Of a DNA stretch of 64,000 nucleotides, positions 33,020 to 41,543 are shown in pieces. The notes under the pieces were generated by a model. The model did not search any database. It was given only the letters and a program-made list of their open reading frames with translations, and had not been told where the DNA came from. Source of the stretch: Lewinellaceae bacterium (lineage in GTDB: Bacteria; Bacteroidota; Bacteroidia; Chitinophagales; Saprospiraceae); assembly GCA_020636045.1 (NCBI GenBank), contig JACJYP010000012.1, positions 62,001 through 126,000 of the forward strand, read 5' to 3'. Every line of letters begins with the position of its first letter. Position 1 is the first letter of the stretch. Position numbers and translations under genes: made by a program.

Positions 33020-34300
33020 ATGAGACACTTACTGTCCCTTGCACTGACCCTCGCCCTCTTGCATCCCCTGGCAGCACAGGAAACCTCCCTTCTTCCCGAC
33101 GACAGTATCCCGACCCTGCGCGAACGGGTACTCGATCAACTCGGCCGCATCAAACTCGAAGTATACGGCACGATCAACTACCAGCATTACGACTGGCAGA
33201 CCTTTCCCGGAAAACGCAGCACCATCGATCTGGAGCGTTTCGTGCTGGAACCTTCCTACCGCCTGTCGCCGCGGCTGCAACTGCGCGCAGAGATCGAATT
33301 CGAGCACGGCGGCACCGGCGCCACGGTAGAGTTCGACCGTTTTGAAGAGTTCGGCGAATTCGAATACGAAATTGAAAAGGGCGGCGAGATACTGCTGGAA
33401 CAACTGAACCTCGACTGGCATTTCCGCGACTGGCTCAACCTGAAAGTCGGCCATTTTGAAGTGCCCATCGGCCTGATGCCTTTCCGCGACGAGCCGACGG
33501 ACTATTTCACCGTAACGGTATCTGAAATGGAGACGAGCCTGCTTCCGGTCAACTGGAACGAGAACGGCATTTCCTTTTACGGGCTGCTGGGAAAACAAAA
33601 AAAGTGGTACTACAATTTGTCGGTGATCAACGGCCTTGACAACAGCGCGTTTTCGTCGGCAGGCTGGGTGCAGCGCGGTTCGCAAAAGCGTTTTGAAATG
33701 GCCAATGCCGAAAATATGGCGCTGGTGGCTAGATTCGATTACGTGGGCGGCAAGGAAAACCGCATCGGTGTGTCGGGTTTTATCGGCAACAGCAGCGGCA
33801 ACCGTCCCAAACCCGATCTCAATGTGCCCGCCTGGGTGGGAATCGCCGACGTGCATTTCGTATGGGAAATGGAGCCTTTCGAGATCGCCGGCATGGCCAT
33901 GTACGGCACCCTGAGCAACTCCGAGGCCGTGAGCAATGCCAACCGCAACCTCTCCAACAATCTCAACGTAAAACGCACGCCCGTGGCTGCCGCGGCTATC
34001 GGCACTTTTCTGGAAGCGGGTATCGAGGTGTTCGACCTCGTGACCAGGCGCACCGGAAGGCATCCCGACTCCGAACTCTACCTGTTCGGCCGTTACGACT
34101 ACTACGACTCGATGTACAAAACTGAAGGGGAGGTGTTCAACAACCCCCGCTGGGAAAGGCATACCTGGACCGTCGGGGCCAACTACGACCTGAACCCCTA
34201 CGTACGCCTCAAAATGCAGTATTCCGTTCGAAAACTGGGAATCCCGACCGATAATCTGGAGCGCACGTTCGGCGCAGGCCTGGGTTTTTACCTGCGTTGA
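33020..34300 (+). CDS. Outer-membrane porin (OprO/OprP-like phosphate-selective porin fold)
   Basis: 426 residues: signal peptide MRHLLSLALTLALLHPLAAQ, then alternating beta-strands typical of a 16-strand porin (KLEVYGTINYQHYDW, LQLRAEIEFEHGG, LEQLNLDWHFRDWLNLKVGHFEVPIGLMPFRDEPT, VGANYDLNPYVRLKMQYSVRK) ending FGAGLGFYLR with the C-terminal aromatic/Arg. Forms a pore for small anions or other solutes; specificity is not readable. It starts a co-directional run with imelysin and dihaem oxidoreductase genes, which argues for metal-related uptake. Confidence 0.82.
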   Translation: MRHLLSLALTLALLHPLAAQETSLLPDDSIPTLRERVLDQLGRIKLEVYGTINYQHYDWQTFPGKRSTIDLERFVLEPSYRLSPRLQLRAEIEFEHGGTGATVEFDRFEEFGEFEYEIEKGGEILLEQLNLDWHFRDWLNLKVGHFEVPIGLMPFRDEPTDYFTVTVSEMETSLLPVNWNENGISFYGLLGKQKKWYYNLSVINGLDNSAFSSAGWVQRGSQKRFEMANAENMALVARFDYVGGKENRIGVSGFIGNSSGNRPKPDLNVPAWVGIADVHFVWEMEPFEIAGMAMYGTLSNSEAVSNANRNLSNNLNVKRTPVAAAAIGTFLEAGIEVFDLVTRRTGRHPDSELYLFGRYDYYDSMYKTEGEVFNNPRWERHTWTVGANYDLNPYVRLKMQYSVRKLGIPTDNLERTFGAGLGFYLR

Positions 34301-34349
34301 TGTTGCCCGTTCCCGCCATATACTATTCACAAACACACACGATTACGCT

Positions 34350-35408
34350 ATGAAAAAGTATTTCTTCCTTTTGATCCTGCTCACCGGCCTGGTGCCGCAA
34401 TCATGCGAAAAAAGCACCGTCGATCCGGGCGATACCACCGACTATTCCGAAGTGCTGATCGCTATTACCGACCAGGTGATCATTCCTACCTATACCGACC
34501 TGTACGACCGCTCGCAGGCGCTGGTGAATACGCTGGACGCCCTGCTTGCCAACCAGACCATAGCCAACCTCGAATCTGCCAGACAGGCCTGGCGCGATGC
34601 CCGTATCCCCTGGGAGCAGTCGGAGGGGTTTCTGTACGGCCCGGTAGAGACCCTCGGTCTGGACCCCTCTATCGATTCCTGGCCGGTAAACCAGGCCGAT
34701 CTGGATGCGGTGCTGAACAGCAGCGATGTGCTCACCAAATCGTACCTGGACGGCCAGGAAGGCACGCTGAAAGGTTTTCATACCCTTGAGTACCTGCTGT
34801 TCGGGCCCAACGGCAACAAGCAGGTGGGCGACTTTACGCCCCGCCAGTTTGAATATCTGGTCGCCTGCGCGCAAAGCCTGCAAGGCGCCTGCGAAGCCCT
34901 GCGCGACAACTGGACGGGCGGCCAGGTCAATTTCGGACAGGTGTTCAGGACCGCCGGACAGAATAGCAACGTCGTGTATCCTTCCCAGAAATCGGCCCTG
35001 CAGGAGATCGTGAACGGGCTGATCACCATTGCCGACGAAGTGGCCAACGGCAAGATCAACGAACCCTTCTCGCAGGAAGACCTCACGCTCGAAGAATCGC
35101 GCTTCAGCGCCAACTCGAAAGCCGACTTTGCCGATAATATCCGCAGCATCCGCAACATATACCTGGGCGACTATCCCGCCGCCGAAGACAAGGGTCTTTA
35201 CCTGGTGATCGAAGCCAAAAACCCGGCGCTGGATACGAAAGTCCGCCAGCAGATCGACGAGGCGATTCAGGCCATCGAAGCGATCGAAGGGACTTTTACC
35301 ACCGCGATCTTCAATTCGAAAACCTCCGTTCAGAACGCGCAAAACAAGGTCAGAAACCTGCAGGAAACGCTTCAGAATGAAGTGTATCCTGTCATTGACC
35401 AACTGTAA
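34350..35408 (+). CDS. Imelysin family lipoprotein
   Basis: 352 residues; signal peptide with Cys19 (PQSCEKS), helical imelysin fold with the GxHxxE signature GFHTLEYLLFG (residues about 146-156) and AWRDARIPWEQSEGFLYGPVETLGLDPSIDSWP, a conserved imelysin segment. Despite the name, most members are not proteases but metal-binding periplasmic proteins found in iron-responsive loci (EfeO/IrpA relatives). The gene is 49 bp after the porin gene and is followed by a dihaem oxidoreductase gene, a combination known from other phyla. Confidence 0.88.
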   Translation: MKKYFFLLILLTGLVPQSCEKSTVDPGDTTDYSEVLIAITDQVIIPTYTDLYDRSQALVNTLDALLANQTIANLESARQAWRDARIPWEQSEGFLYGPVETLGLDPSIDSWPVNQADLDAVLNSSDVLTKSYLDGQEGTLKGFHTLEYLLFGPNGNKQVGDFTPRQFEYLVACAQSLQGACEALRDNWTGGQVNFGQVFRTAGQNSNVVYPSQKSALQEIVNGLITIADEVANGKINEPFSQEDLTLEESRFSANSKADFADNIRSIRNIYLGDYPAAEDKGLYLVIEAKNPALDTKVRQQIDEAIQAIEAIEGTFTTAIFNSKTSVQNAQNKVRNLQETLQNEVYPVIDQL

Positions 35409-35436
35409 ACGACTGTTCCCGCAGGAGCCATCCGAG

Positions 35437-35592
35437 TTTTTCAGCCCGCGATTTCAATCGCGGAGTTTGCGGAAAAAGAAGAAAATTGAACCGTTTTAAC
35501 GGTTTTATTGTCTTGGCCCGGCAGTTGAAAACGGTTAAAACCGTTGAATATCAGCCTGTTTTGTTTGCCCACGATTGAAATCGTGGGTTGAG
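35437..35592. repeat. Family II nested-palindrome element, copy 1
   Basis: The left arm contains the palindrome CGCGATTTCAATCGCG (35447-35462) and the right arm CACGATTGAAATCGTG (35570-35585). The arms also pair with each other. Between them AACCGTTTTAACGGTT and AACGGTTAAAACCGTT repeat the design. The second copy is at 54438-54597. Lies between the imelysin and dihaem-oxidoreductase genes. Confidence 0.85.
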
Positions 35593-35648
35593 ACAACATA
35601 ATTTCCGCTTATTGATGTAATTCGGAATGGCTCATTTATCCTCATAAA

Positions 35649-37070
35649 ATGATCGACCATAGCAATATGAGATCAAACTTTTTTCCACAAGTAAGCGGCC
35701 GGCAAAAGGCCGCGGCCGCCTTTTTTGCGCTGCTCCTTTTTTCGCCTGCCTGCAAAGACAACAACGATATACCCGTCGTCGACGAACAGGCGTATTATGC
35801 CGGCGGCGAAACCACCGTCTTCGGAGAATACTCCCAGGTTTTCCAGCAGCCGGCTAGCAACCTGAGCAGCCAGGAGGTCGCCGATCATTTCAAGGCCGAC
35901 GCCAATTTCGAGGCGATCTTCGTGACGGCGCCCGCTACCATTCAGGGAGGGCTGGGGCCTTTGTTCAACCAGAACTCCTGCGCGAGTTGCCATATCCGCA
36001 ACGGAAGGGCCAATTTTCCGGACCTGCCGAACGACCAGGGCGGATTGCTGTTCCGCCTGAGCCTGCCCGGCACGGGCAGCTTCGGCGAACCGCTCGATAT
36101 ACCGGGCTTTGGCGGACAATTGCAAACAAAAGCCGTTTTCGGTATTCAGGCAGAAGGCAAGGTCGACGTGCAGTTTACGGACGAAGTGCTTCAGTTTCTG
36201 GACGGCGAAACGGCCGTATTGCACAAGCCTGTGTATATTCTCACCGATCCTTACACGACTTTTCCCACGGAAGGCCTGATGTCGCCGCGTATTGCGCCAC
36301 CCGTTTTCGGGTTGGGGCTGCTGGAAGCGATCCCCGAGTCTGCCATCCAGATGCATGCCGATGAAAATGACGCCGACGGCGACGGCATCTCCGGGAAGCC
36401 GAATTACGTCTGGGATGCTGTCGCGCAACAGGTCGCGCTCGGTCGTTTTGGATGGAAAGCCGGCCAGCCGACGCTGCTTCAGCAATCTGCGGCGGCGTAC
36501 AACGGGGATATGGGCGTGACGACGACCCTCTTTCCTTCGGAAAACTGTACCGGCCAGCCGCAATGCGACAACCTGACCGACGACCCGGAAGTAGACCTGG
36601 AAACATTGAAAAGCACGGCCTTCTACACGCAATCACTGGCAGTGCCGGCTCCGCGTCGCCTCGACGACCCGGCAGTGCAGCGCGGAAAAATGTTGTTCTC
36701 CGACCTGCAATGCGCCGCCTGTCACGTGCCGTCCTTCACGACCGGCGCCCATCCGGAATACGGGTTTTTATCGAATCAGAAAATATACCCGTACACCGAT
36801 CTGCTGCTGCACGATATGGGAGAAGGCCTGGCTGACCATCGCGGAGAGTTCAAAGCCGACGGCCGCGAATGGCGCACGCCGCCGCTCTGGGGCATCGGGC
36901 TGACGCAGACGGTGAGCGGCCACACGCGCTTTTTGCACGACGGCCGCGCGCGCAATCTGATGGAAGCGATCCTTTGGCACGGCGGCGAAGCCGAACAGGC
37001 GCGTCAGCGGGTGCTGAAACTTTCGGCGGCCGACCGCGCATCGCTCCTGGCGTTTTTGCAGTCGCTGTAG
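35649..37070 (+). CDS. Di-haem oxidoreductase family lipoprotein (DHOR)
   Basis: 473 residues with lipobox SPAC and two haem c motifs, NSCASCHIRNG (residues about 109-119) and LQCAACHVPS (around 357), as in the dihaem oxidoreductase/thiol oxidoreductase family. Other conserved pieces: PRIAPPVFGLGLLEAIPE, DADGDGISGKPNYV, LGRFGWKAGQPTLLQQSAAAYNGDMG, WRTPPLWGIGLTQTVSGHTRFLHDGRARNLMEAILWHGGEA. It is periplasmic or outer-membrane anchored and probably works with the imelysin protein in metal redox/uptake (inference). The start could also be six codons downstream (MRSNFF). Confidence 0.88.
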   Translation: MIDHSNMRSNFFPQVSGRQKAAAAFFALLLFSPACKDNNDIPVVDEQAYYAGGETTVFGEYSQVFQQPASNLSSQEVADHFKADANFEAIFVTAPATIQGGLGPLFNQNSCASCHIRNGRANFPDLPNDQGGLLFRLSLPGTGSFGEPLDIPGFGGQLQTKAVFGIQAEGKVDVQFTDEVLQFLDGETAVLHKPVYILTDPYTTFPTEGLMSPRIAPPVFGLGLLEAIPESAIQMHADENDADGDGISGKPNYVWDAVAQQVALGRFGWKAGQPTLLQQSAAAYNGDMGVTTTLFPSENCTGQPQCDNLTDDPEVDLETLKSTAFYTQSLAVPAPRRLDDPAVQRGKMLFSDLQCAACHVPSFTTGAHPEYGFLSNQKIYPYTDLLLHDMGEGLADHRGEFKADGREWRTPPLWGIGLTQTVSGHTRFLHDGRARNLMEAILWHGGEAEQARQRVLKLSAADRASLLAFLQSL

Positions 37071-37096
37071 GCGCCTGTTTTTCAATGGATAAATGC

Positions 37097-37132
37097 GAAA
37101 AGGCTATCCTCGTCAATGGGGATAGCCTTTTC
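37097..37132. terminator. Bidirectional terminator
   Basis: GAAAAGGCTATCC (37097-37109) pairs perfectly with GGATAGCCTTTTC (37120-37132). It lies between the end of the dihaem oxidoreductase gene and the end of a small minus-strand gene. Confidence 0.85.
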
Positions 37133-37153
37133 AGTTGCCTGATGCCGGACGTT

Positions 37154-37291
37154 TCAGCCTACGAATATCAGGTACATCAGCACCATGAGCAATACGGTTG
37201 CGATGGCCAGGATGGCCAGGAATTTGCGGTTGTCTTCCTTGTCCTGTTTTACAAACCGCTGTTTTTTCGACGATTTAATTTTGTTACTCAT
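37154..37291 (-). CDS. Small single-pass membrane protein (45 aa)
   Basis: Reads MSNKIKSSKKQRFVKQDKED, then NRKFLAILAIATVLLMVLMYLIFVG and stop: a strongly basic N-terminus followed by one transmembrane helix. By the positive-inside rule the N-terminus is cytoplasmic. Coding status is supported by the charge/hydrophobicity layout, the terminator directly after its stop, and its place upstream of nothing else. Short proteins of this layout are common in Bacteroidota, but I cannot name a family. Confidence 0.6.
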   Translation of the reverse strand: MSNKIKSSKKQRFVKQDKEDNRKFLAILAIATVLLMVLMYLIFVG

Positions 37292-37416
37292 AACCCGTTG
37301 ATTTTTATGAACACGGATGCTGTGATCCCGTAAAATGAATGATGGTGATTTGATTTTGCGAGCCCGAAATATACGGAAGCACTGCGGGCTGTAAAATCAT
37401 CCGGCCCCAACTTTTT
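37292..37416. other. Short intergenic gap
   Basis: AT-rich 125 bp between the small membrane protein start and the peptide transporter stop; nothing else seen. Confidence 0.3.
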
Positions 37417-39057
37417 CTATGTCAATCCTTTTTCCCTGAAAACCCGGTTGAGCCATCGCAGCATGGAGAACAAGGCCAGCGCCGCCAGCATCAGGATGAT
37501 AAAATTGACCCAGAAAAAATTGGCTTTGTTGTCGTAGCGGTCCCACATCGTAGCCAGTATGCCGCTGAGTTTGTTGCCCAGCGATGTGGACAACTGCCAG
37601 CCGCCCATCATAAGCCCCGTGATATGCCGCGGCGCCATTTTCGATACCATACTGAGCCCCATGGGACTGAGAAACAACTCGCCTACCGTGATCACGCCGT
37701 AGGTGGCGACGAGCCACCAGGCCGAGGCTTTTTCCATGCCGTTGTGGCAGGCGTATACCGCCGCCACCGTCACCAGCGTCGAGAGGCCCGAGATGACCAG
37801 CCCCCAGCCGATCTTGGCGGGCGTGGTCGGTTCTTTGCCCCGTTTTCGCAATCGATAGAAGAATGCGATCACCAGCGGCGTCAGGATCACTACAAAGAGC
37901 GGGTTGACCGACTGGTAGAGTTCGGTGGATACCAGCGATGCCGTGCCATTTTCCGGCGGCCGCTCTTCTGCGGGTATGTTGATAAAATAGGGGTCGAACG
38001 TATTGATCTTCACGGGAGCGCCTTCTGCATCGCGGACGGTGCGGAATTGCGCGTCGTACTGTGGGTGCAGGGTATCTTTCATGGAAACGATCTGCGCCAT
38101 CCTGATCGACTCCATAGGGGGCTGCGACCAGGCCGGGAGTTCGCGGTCGGTGTAAAATTCTGCCCAGGTGGTGAGCGCCGTGCCGTTCTGCTTGAATACC
38201 GCCCAGAATACGATCACCACCGCATAGATGGACAACAACACCTTGATCCGGGGCTTGTCTTCTGCGGAAGCGCTGCGCAGTACCCACAGGTAAAATGCGA
38301 TGACCGGAAGGCTGCCGAAAAGGAAAGCATCCGTCGAGTCGGAACCGAAGATATTGCCCGGGATCATCCAGCCCGCCAGACCGGTGACCAACGCCGGCAG
38401 CAATACCGACGACAACATGCGCCCCACGCCGGCTTCACCTGCGACCGGCGCTTTCTGAATGTCGGCGTGTGCATAGTGCTTCATGCCGATCAGGAACGCG
38501 ACCACGCCGATGAACATACCGACCCCGGCAGCGGCGAAGGCTGCTCCCCAGCCGATGTTGTGCCGCAGCCATGCCGCAAAAAAATTGCAGATGAAGGCGC
38601 CGATATTGATGCCCATGTAAAAGATGTTGTACCCTGTATCTTTCAGCGTTTTGTACTTGTCCTCGTTATAAAGGTTGCCGAGCAACACGGAAATGTTGGG
38701 CTTGAAAAAACCGTTGCCCACGATGATCACGCCCAGTGCGGCGTAAAAGGATACCAGGTTGTTCGGGATGGCCAGCATAAGGTAACCGATCCCCATCAGC
38801 ACACCCCCCAGGATGATCGCCCTGCGATAGCCGAGCACCTTGTCGGCCAGCAGGCCCCCGATAAACGGCGTGACGTACACCAGCGCGATAAAAGTGCCGT
38901 AGATGTCAGAGCCCTGCGTGCGGGTCATCGCCAGGCCGCCATGCTGTGAATCCGTCACGTACAGGAGGAAAATGCCGATCATCAGGTAGTAGCCGAAGCG
39001 TTCCCACATTTCGGTGAAAAAGAGAAAGGGTAGTCCCGATGGGTGTTTTTTAAACAT
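37417..39057 (-). CDS. POT/PTR2 family proton-dependent oligopeptide transporter
   Basis: 546 residues, about 14 transmembrane helices. Opening MFKKHPSGLPFLFFTEMWERFGYYLMIGIFLLYV contains the E-x-x-E-R-F motif for proton coupling; GGLLADKVLGYRRAIILGG, GNGFFKPNISVLLGNLY and YNIFYMGINIGAFICNFFAAWL follow, all POT signatures. LFLSPMGLSMVSKMAPRHITGLMMGGWQLSTSLGNKLSG is the conserved C-terminal half. It imports di- and tripeptides, fitting a protein-degrading lifestyle with the secreted peptidases in this window. The start at 39057 is preferred; an alternative Met lies 7 codons upstream. Confidence 0.94.
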   Translation of the reverse strand: MFKKHPSGLPFLFFTEMWERFGYYLMIGIFLLYVTDSQHGGLAMTRTQGSDIYGTFIALVYVTPFIGGLLADKVLGYRRAIILGGVLMGIGYLMLAIPNNLVSFYAALGVIIVGNGFFKPNISVLLGNLYNEDKYKTLKDTGYNIFYMGINIGAFICNFFAAWLRHNIGWGAAFAAAGVGMFIGVVAFLIGMKHYAHADIQKAPVAGEAGVGRMLSSVLLPALVTGLAGWMIPGNIFGSDSTDAFLFGSLPVIAFYLWVLRSASAEDKPRIKVLLSIYAVVIVFWAVFKQNGTALTTWAEFYTDRELPAWSQPPMESIRMAQIVSMKDTLHPQYDAQFRTVRDAEGAPVKINTFDPYFINIPAEERPPENGTASLVSTELYQSVNPLFVVILTPLVIAFFYRLRKRGKEPTTPAKIGWGLVISGLSTLVTVAAVYACHNGMEKASAWWLVATYGVITVGELFLSPMGLSMVSKMAPRHITGLMMGGWQLSTSLGNKLSGILATMWDRYDNKANFFWVNFIILMLAALALFSMLRWLNRVFREKGLT

Positions 39058-39214
39058 GGTCTTGTGTTTTGTTGGCAAAGCGAAGCCGCAGCCCGGTACT
39101 TATCTGCTGATAAAACCAGTCTCTTCCTTCCGGGTGGCCCGGTGGCAAATGTAATTTCAAATTTAGGTTTTGCAAGTTTTGTCCCGAATCAAAAGGAACT
39201 GCCGGACAGGATAA

Positions 39215-39222
39215 TATCTTTG
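39215..39222 (+). promoter_or_regulatory. Candidate -7 element
   Basis: TATCTTTG 25 bp before the ATG at 39247. Confidence 0.4.
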
Positions 39223-39246
39223 CCTTCCTTTTCAGGATCAAAACTT

Positions 39247-39729
39247 ATGGAACACCAAACGCAAGGTATGGAGAAGAAAATTTTACTTGTTTTTATATGT
39301 ATGACGGTCTGGCTGTCAGCGGGATGGGCCCAGCAGCCGAAAGAAACTGCCGGCGATTCCACAAGCGTGGAAGGGCCGGCGCTGGTGCCGCCGGCCGGCG
39401 CCGTGTCCGACAGCATACTCGTTACGATCATTCTCAAGCACCAGCAGGACAAAAACCTGCCCGAGATACGCCGCATCCTTGAATCACAGGGTTTCTGGGA
39501 TGTTTTCCCGCCGCAGGACGCACGCGTCGTGTCGTGGACCATCGCGATGGGACTGGGGCATGTGGTGCTGCTCAAGATCCCGGCGGGCGCGGAACGCCGG
39601 CTCAACCTCTCCATTGAAAATGCCGCCTGGGGCGCATTCGAGACCGAGATATATCTCACATACGACTACAAACCGCTCTGGGACGATTACATCCAGCGGC
39701 GCGAAGAAGCGAGGCAGGACCGGAATTAA
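39247..39729 (+). CDS. Hypothetical secreted protein
   Basis: 160 residues. The signal peptide is KKILLVFICMTVWLSAGWAQ, then a Thr/Ser/Val/Pro-rich linker. The C-terminal domain (VTIILKHQQDKNLPEIRRILESQGFWDVFPPQDARVVSWTIAMGLGHVVLLKIPAGAERRLNLSIENAAWGAFETEIYLTYDY) resembles a small alpha-beta ferredoxin-like fold. No family recognised. The start may be the later Met seven codons in (39268), which gives a cleaner signal peptide. Confidence 0.65.
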   Translation: MEHQTQGMEKKILLVFICMTVWLSAGWAQQPKETAGDSTSVEGPALVPPAGAVSDSILVTIILKHQQDKNLPEIRRILESQGFWDVFPPQDARVVSWTIAMGLGHVVLLKIPAGAERRLNLSIENAAWGAFETEIYLTYDYKPLWDDYIQRREEARQDRN

Positions 39730-39752
39730 CGCCCGAAAATTACGCAGACAGG

Positions 39753-41207
39753 TCAGAAATCCTCGAAATACACCCGTGCATTCCGGCCGTTTCCGCGTTG
39801 TACGGAGGTGGCGTCGTTGTAGTTGTCGTCGAGGTATTCGCTCGGGCCGCGGGAGTATAGCACGCGTTCCCAGCGCGGATTGTTGATCTCGCCGCGCGCG
39901 TTGGAATGCAGCATGATATAATCCTCGCCGGCCAGACTCGGGTTGTAAAACAGGAATTTCACGTTGTTCTGCTTGGTCTTGGGAAAATTGTAGTACACCC
40001 ATATTTCGTATGGCGGCGCTCCGGGGTCGTCTTCCACATGAATAAGGTCGTCCGGCTTGCCAAAGCGCATGAAGGTGCGGCCGCGATCGGTCTCGAAACC
40101 ATAGCGAAAACCGCTCTGAAATTTCTTGTGCGCGGCGTCGGCCACCCGGATGAAATTGCGGTAAGCCTGCTCGGGGTTATTGGCGTCTTCCCGCACAAAA
40201 TGGCGGAACAGATAAAAGCGCATGGGCTTCAGGTCTTCGCCCTGAAGGATATTTTTCAGCGTTTCAGACTCTTCACCGACGGCGAGGGCCGACAAGGCGC
40301 GCAAGCCGTAGCGCAGGGCCTCTTCGTCGAGTTTGTCGACAAACTGGCGCGCCAATACTTCGTCAGAGAGTTCTTCTTCCGACACATGCAGGAAGGGATT
40401 GCTCCGCTGAAAGGTGGTGGTGCGTTTGAGCAGCAGTTCGTTGGCGGCATTTCGGCATTCCACGGTGAGTGAATAGTTGCCGCTTTCGAGTTTGCCGATA
40501 TCCATTTGCACGAGTATGGCATCGATGGCTGTCGGTTTTTTCTTTTGCGTGCCTACCGAAATGAGATTCCTGATCCCGTTGCCCTTTTCCTGTTCTATGT
40601 AATAGCGCACCAGGTAGGTGTCATCGGTGATCGCCTTGTCGGAGTGGTATATCTCCGTGTAGAACGCCAGCATCACGGCGCCTGCTTCGTAAAAATTGAA
40701 GGGCAGGGGCTCGAGGTAAAAGCCGTTTTTGCTGAAAGGGCTGTCCGACTGGTCGGGCCGGAATCCGCGCAGCAACTGCACATCGGCCAGGTACATCCGG
40801 TCGCTGATGTCTACGATCAGCGGAGCGGTGTAAGTGTCCTTGTTTTCCGGATCGTTGATGTCCTGAAAACTGATCTCCAGCGTGTACTGCCCGTTGGCAA
40901 GGGCAAAACGCTTTGCATCCAGCAGGTTTTCGGGCCATTCCACGACCGGGCTGAGCAGCACGTATTTTTCATAATTGACCACCCGCTCGCCGTCTTTGAT
41001 GAGGATCAGCGTTTCCACGCCCGCCTGCAGGTACGTACTGTCGACGGATTTGTAGTTGACGCTGGCCGCAGCGATCTCGATATTGATCTCCAGGTAGGGC
41101 TTCGCCGGTGTTGCATACACCGCAAAAGAAACGCCGGTGTCGAGCGCCAGGGCTGCAAAAGGCAGCAGCGCGGCGATGACGGCGCATGATATGAGTTTCG
41201 TTTTCAT
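39753..41207 (-). CDS. GWxTD domain-containing secreted protein
   Basis: 484 residues: signal peptide MKTKLISCAVIAALLPFAALA, beta-sandwich repeats, and a C-terminal GWxTD domain at about 345-484 (AYRNFIRVADAAHKKFQSGFRYGFETDRGRTFMRFGKPDDLIHVEDDPGAPPYEIWVYYNFPKTKQNNVKFLFYNP; W of the name motif is replaced by F-R-Y-G-F-E-T-D here). GWxTD proteins are common in Bacteroidota and Acidobacteria, exported, and of unknown role. The gene ends at the edge of the plus-strand gene before it. Confidence 0.82.
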   Translation of the reverse strand: MKTKLISCAVIAALLPFAALALDTGVSFAVYATPAKPYLEINIEIAAASVNYKSVDSTYLQAGVETLILIKDGERVVNYEKYVLLSPVVEWPENLLDAKRFALANGQYTLEISFQDINDPENKDTYTAPLIVDISDRMYLADVQLLRGFRPDQSDSPFSKNGFYLEPLPFNFYEAGAVMLAFYTEIYHSDKAITDDTYLVRYYIEQEKGNGIRNLISVGTQKKKPTAIDAILVQMDIGKLESGNYSLTVECRNAANELLLKRTTTFQRSNPFLHVSEEELSDEVLARQFVDKLDEEALRYGLRALSALAVGEESETLKNILQGEDLKPMRFYLFRHFVREDANNPEQAYRNFIRVADAAHKKFQSGFRYGFETDRGRTFMRFGKPDDLIHVEDDPGAPPYEIWVYYNFPKTKQNNVKFLFYNPSLAGEDYIMLHSNARGEINNPRWERVLYSRGPSEYLDDNYNDATSVQRGNGRNARVYFEDF

Positions 41208-41235
41208 AGCAGCAGAATTGAAAAGATGAAGGATG

Positions 41236-41399
41236 AGAAACCGTCTGAAAACCTCTTACGGTTGTAAAACCGCATCATTTGGAGGCATACGACGTTTATT
41301 TTTTCGTCAATAGGACAGGGCTATTCCCTCAAAAATAAACTTTGTCTGCCTCCAAAGCATACACCTTTCCATCTCGCAATAGGTTTTCAGACGGTTTCT
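41236..41399. repeat. Family I nested-palindrome element, copy C
   Basis: 164 bp. Perfect 19-bp outer arms (41236-41254 with 41381-41399), inner arm GGAGGCA...CGTTTATTTTTTCG with CAAAAATAAACTTTG...TGCCTCC (41281-41306 with 41330-41353), core AATAG-loop-CTATT (41309-41325), then CCTCAAAAA and CTTTGTC. About 88% identical to copy D at 61443. A further small palindrome of GGTTTCTGAGAAACC follows (41393-41407). Confidence 0.85.
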
Positions 41400-41543
41400 G
41401 AGAAACCGTTTAACCCAAACAGCCTCTGACACTTGTCAAAAGTCAGGATTCCGGAGGAATGCCGTTGAACAATTTTTCGGAAAAGTCAGGATTCAGAGTT
41501 GCCTGGATCAAGCCTTTTCGTACAAATTTCGCCGGTTTTTACT

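Noticed and set aside
41222..41410. Family I copy C as an ordinary terminator for the channel gene
   Set aside because: The arms are 126 bp apart with internal conserved structure and the same unit sits in divergent and co-directional positions elsewhere, so simple termination does not explain it.
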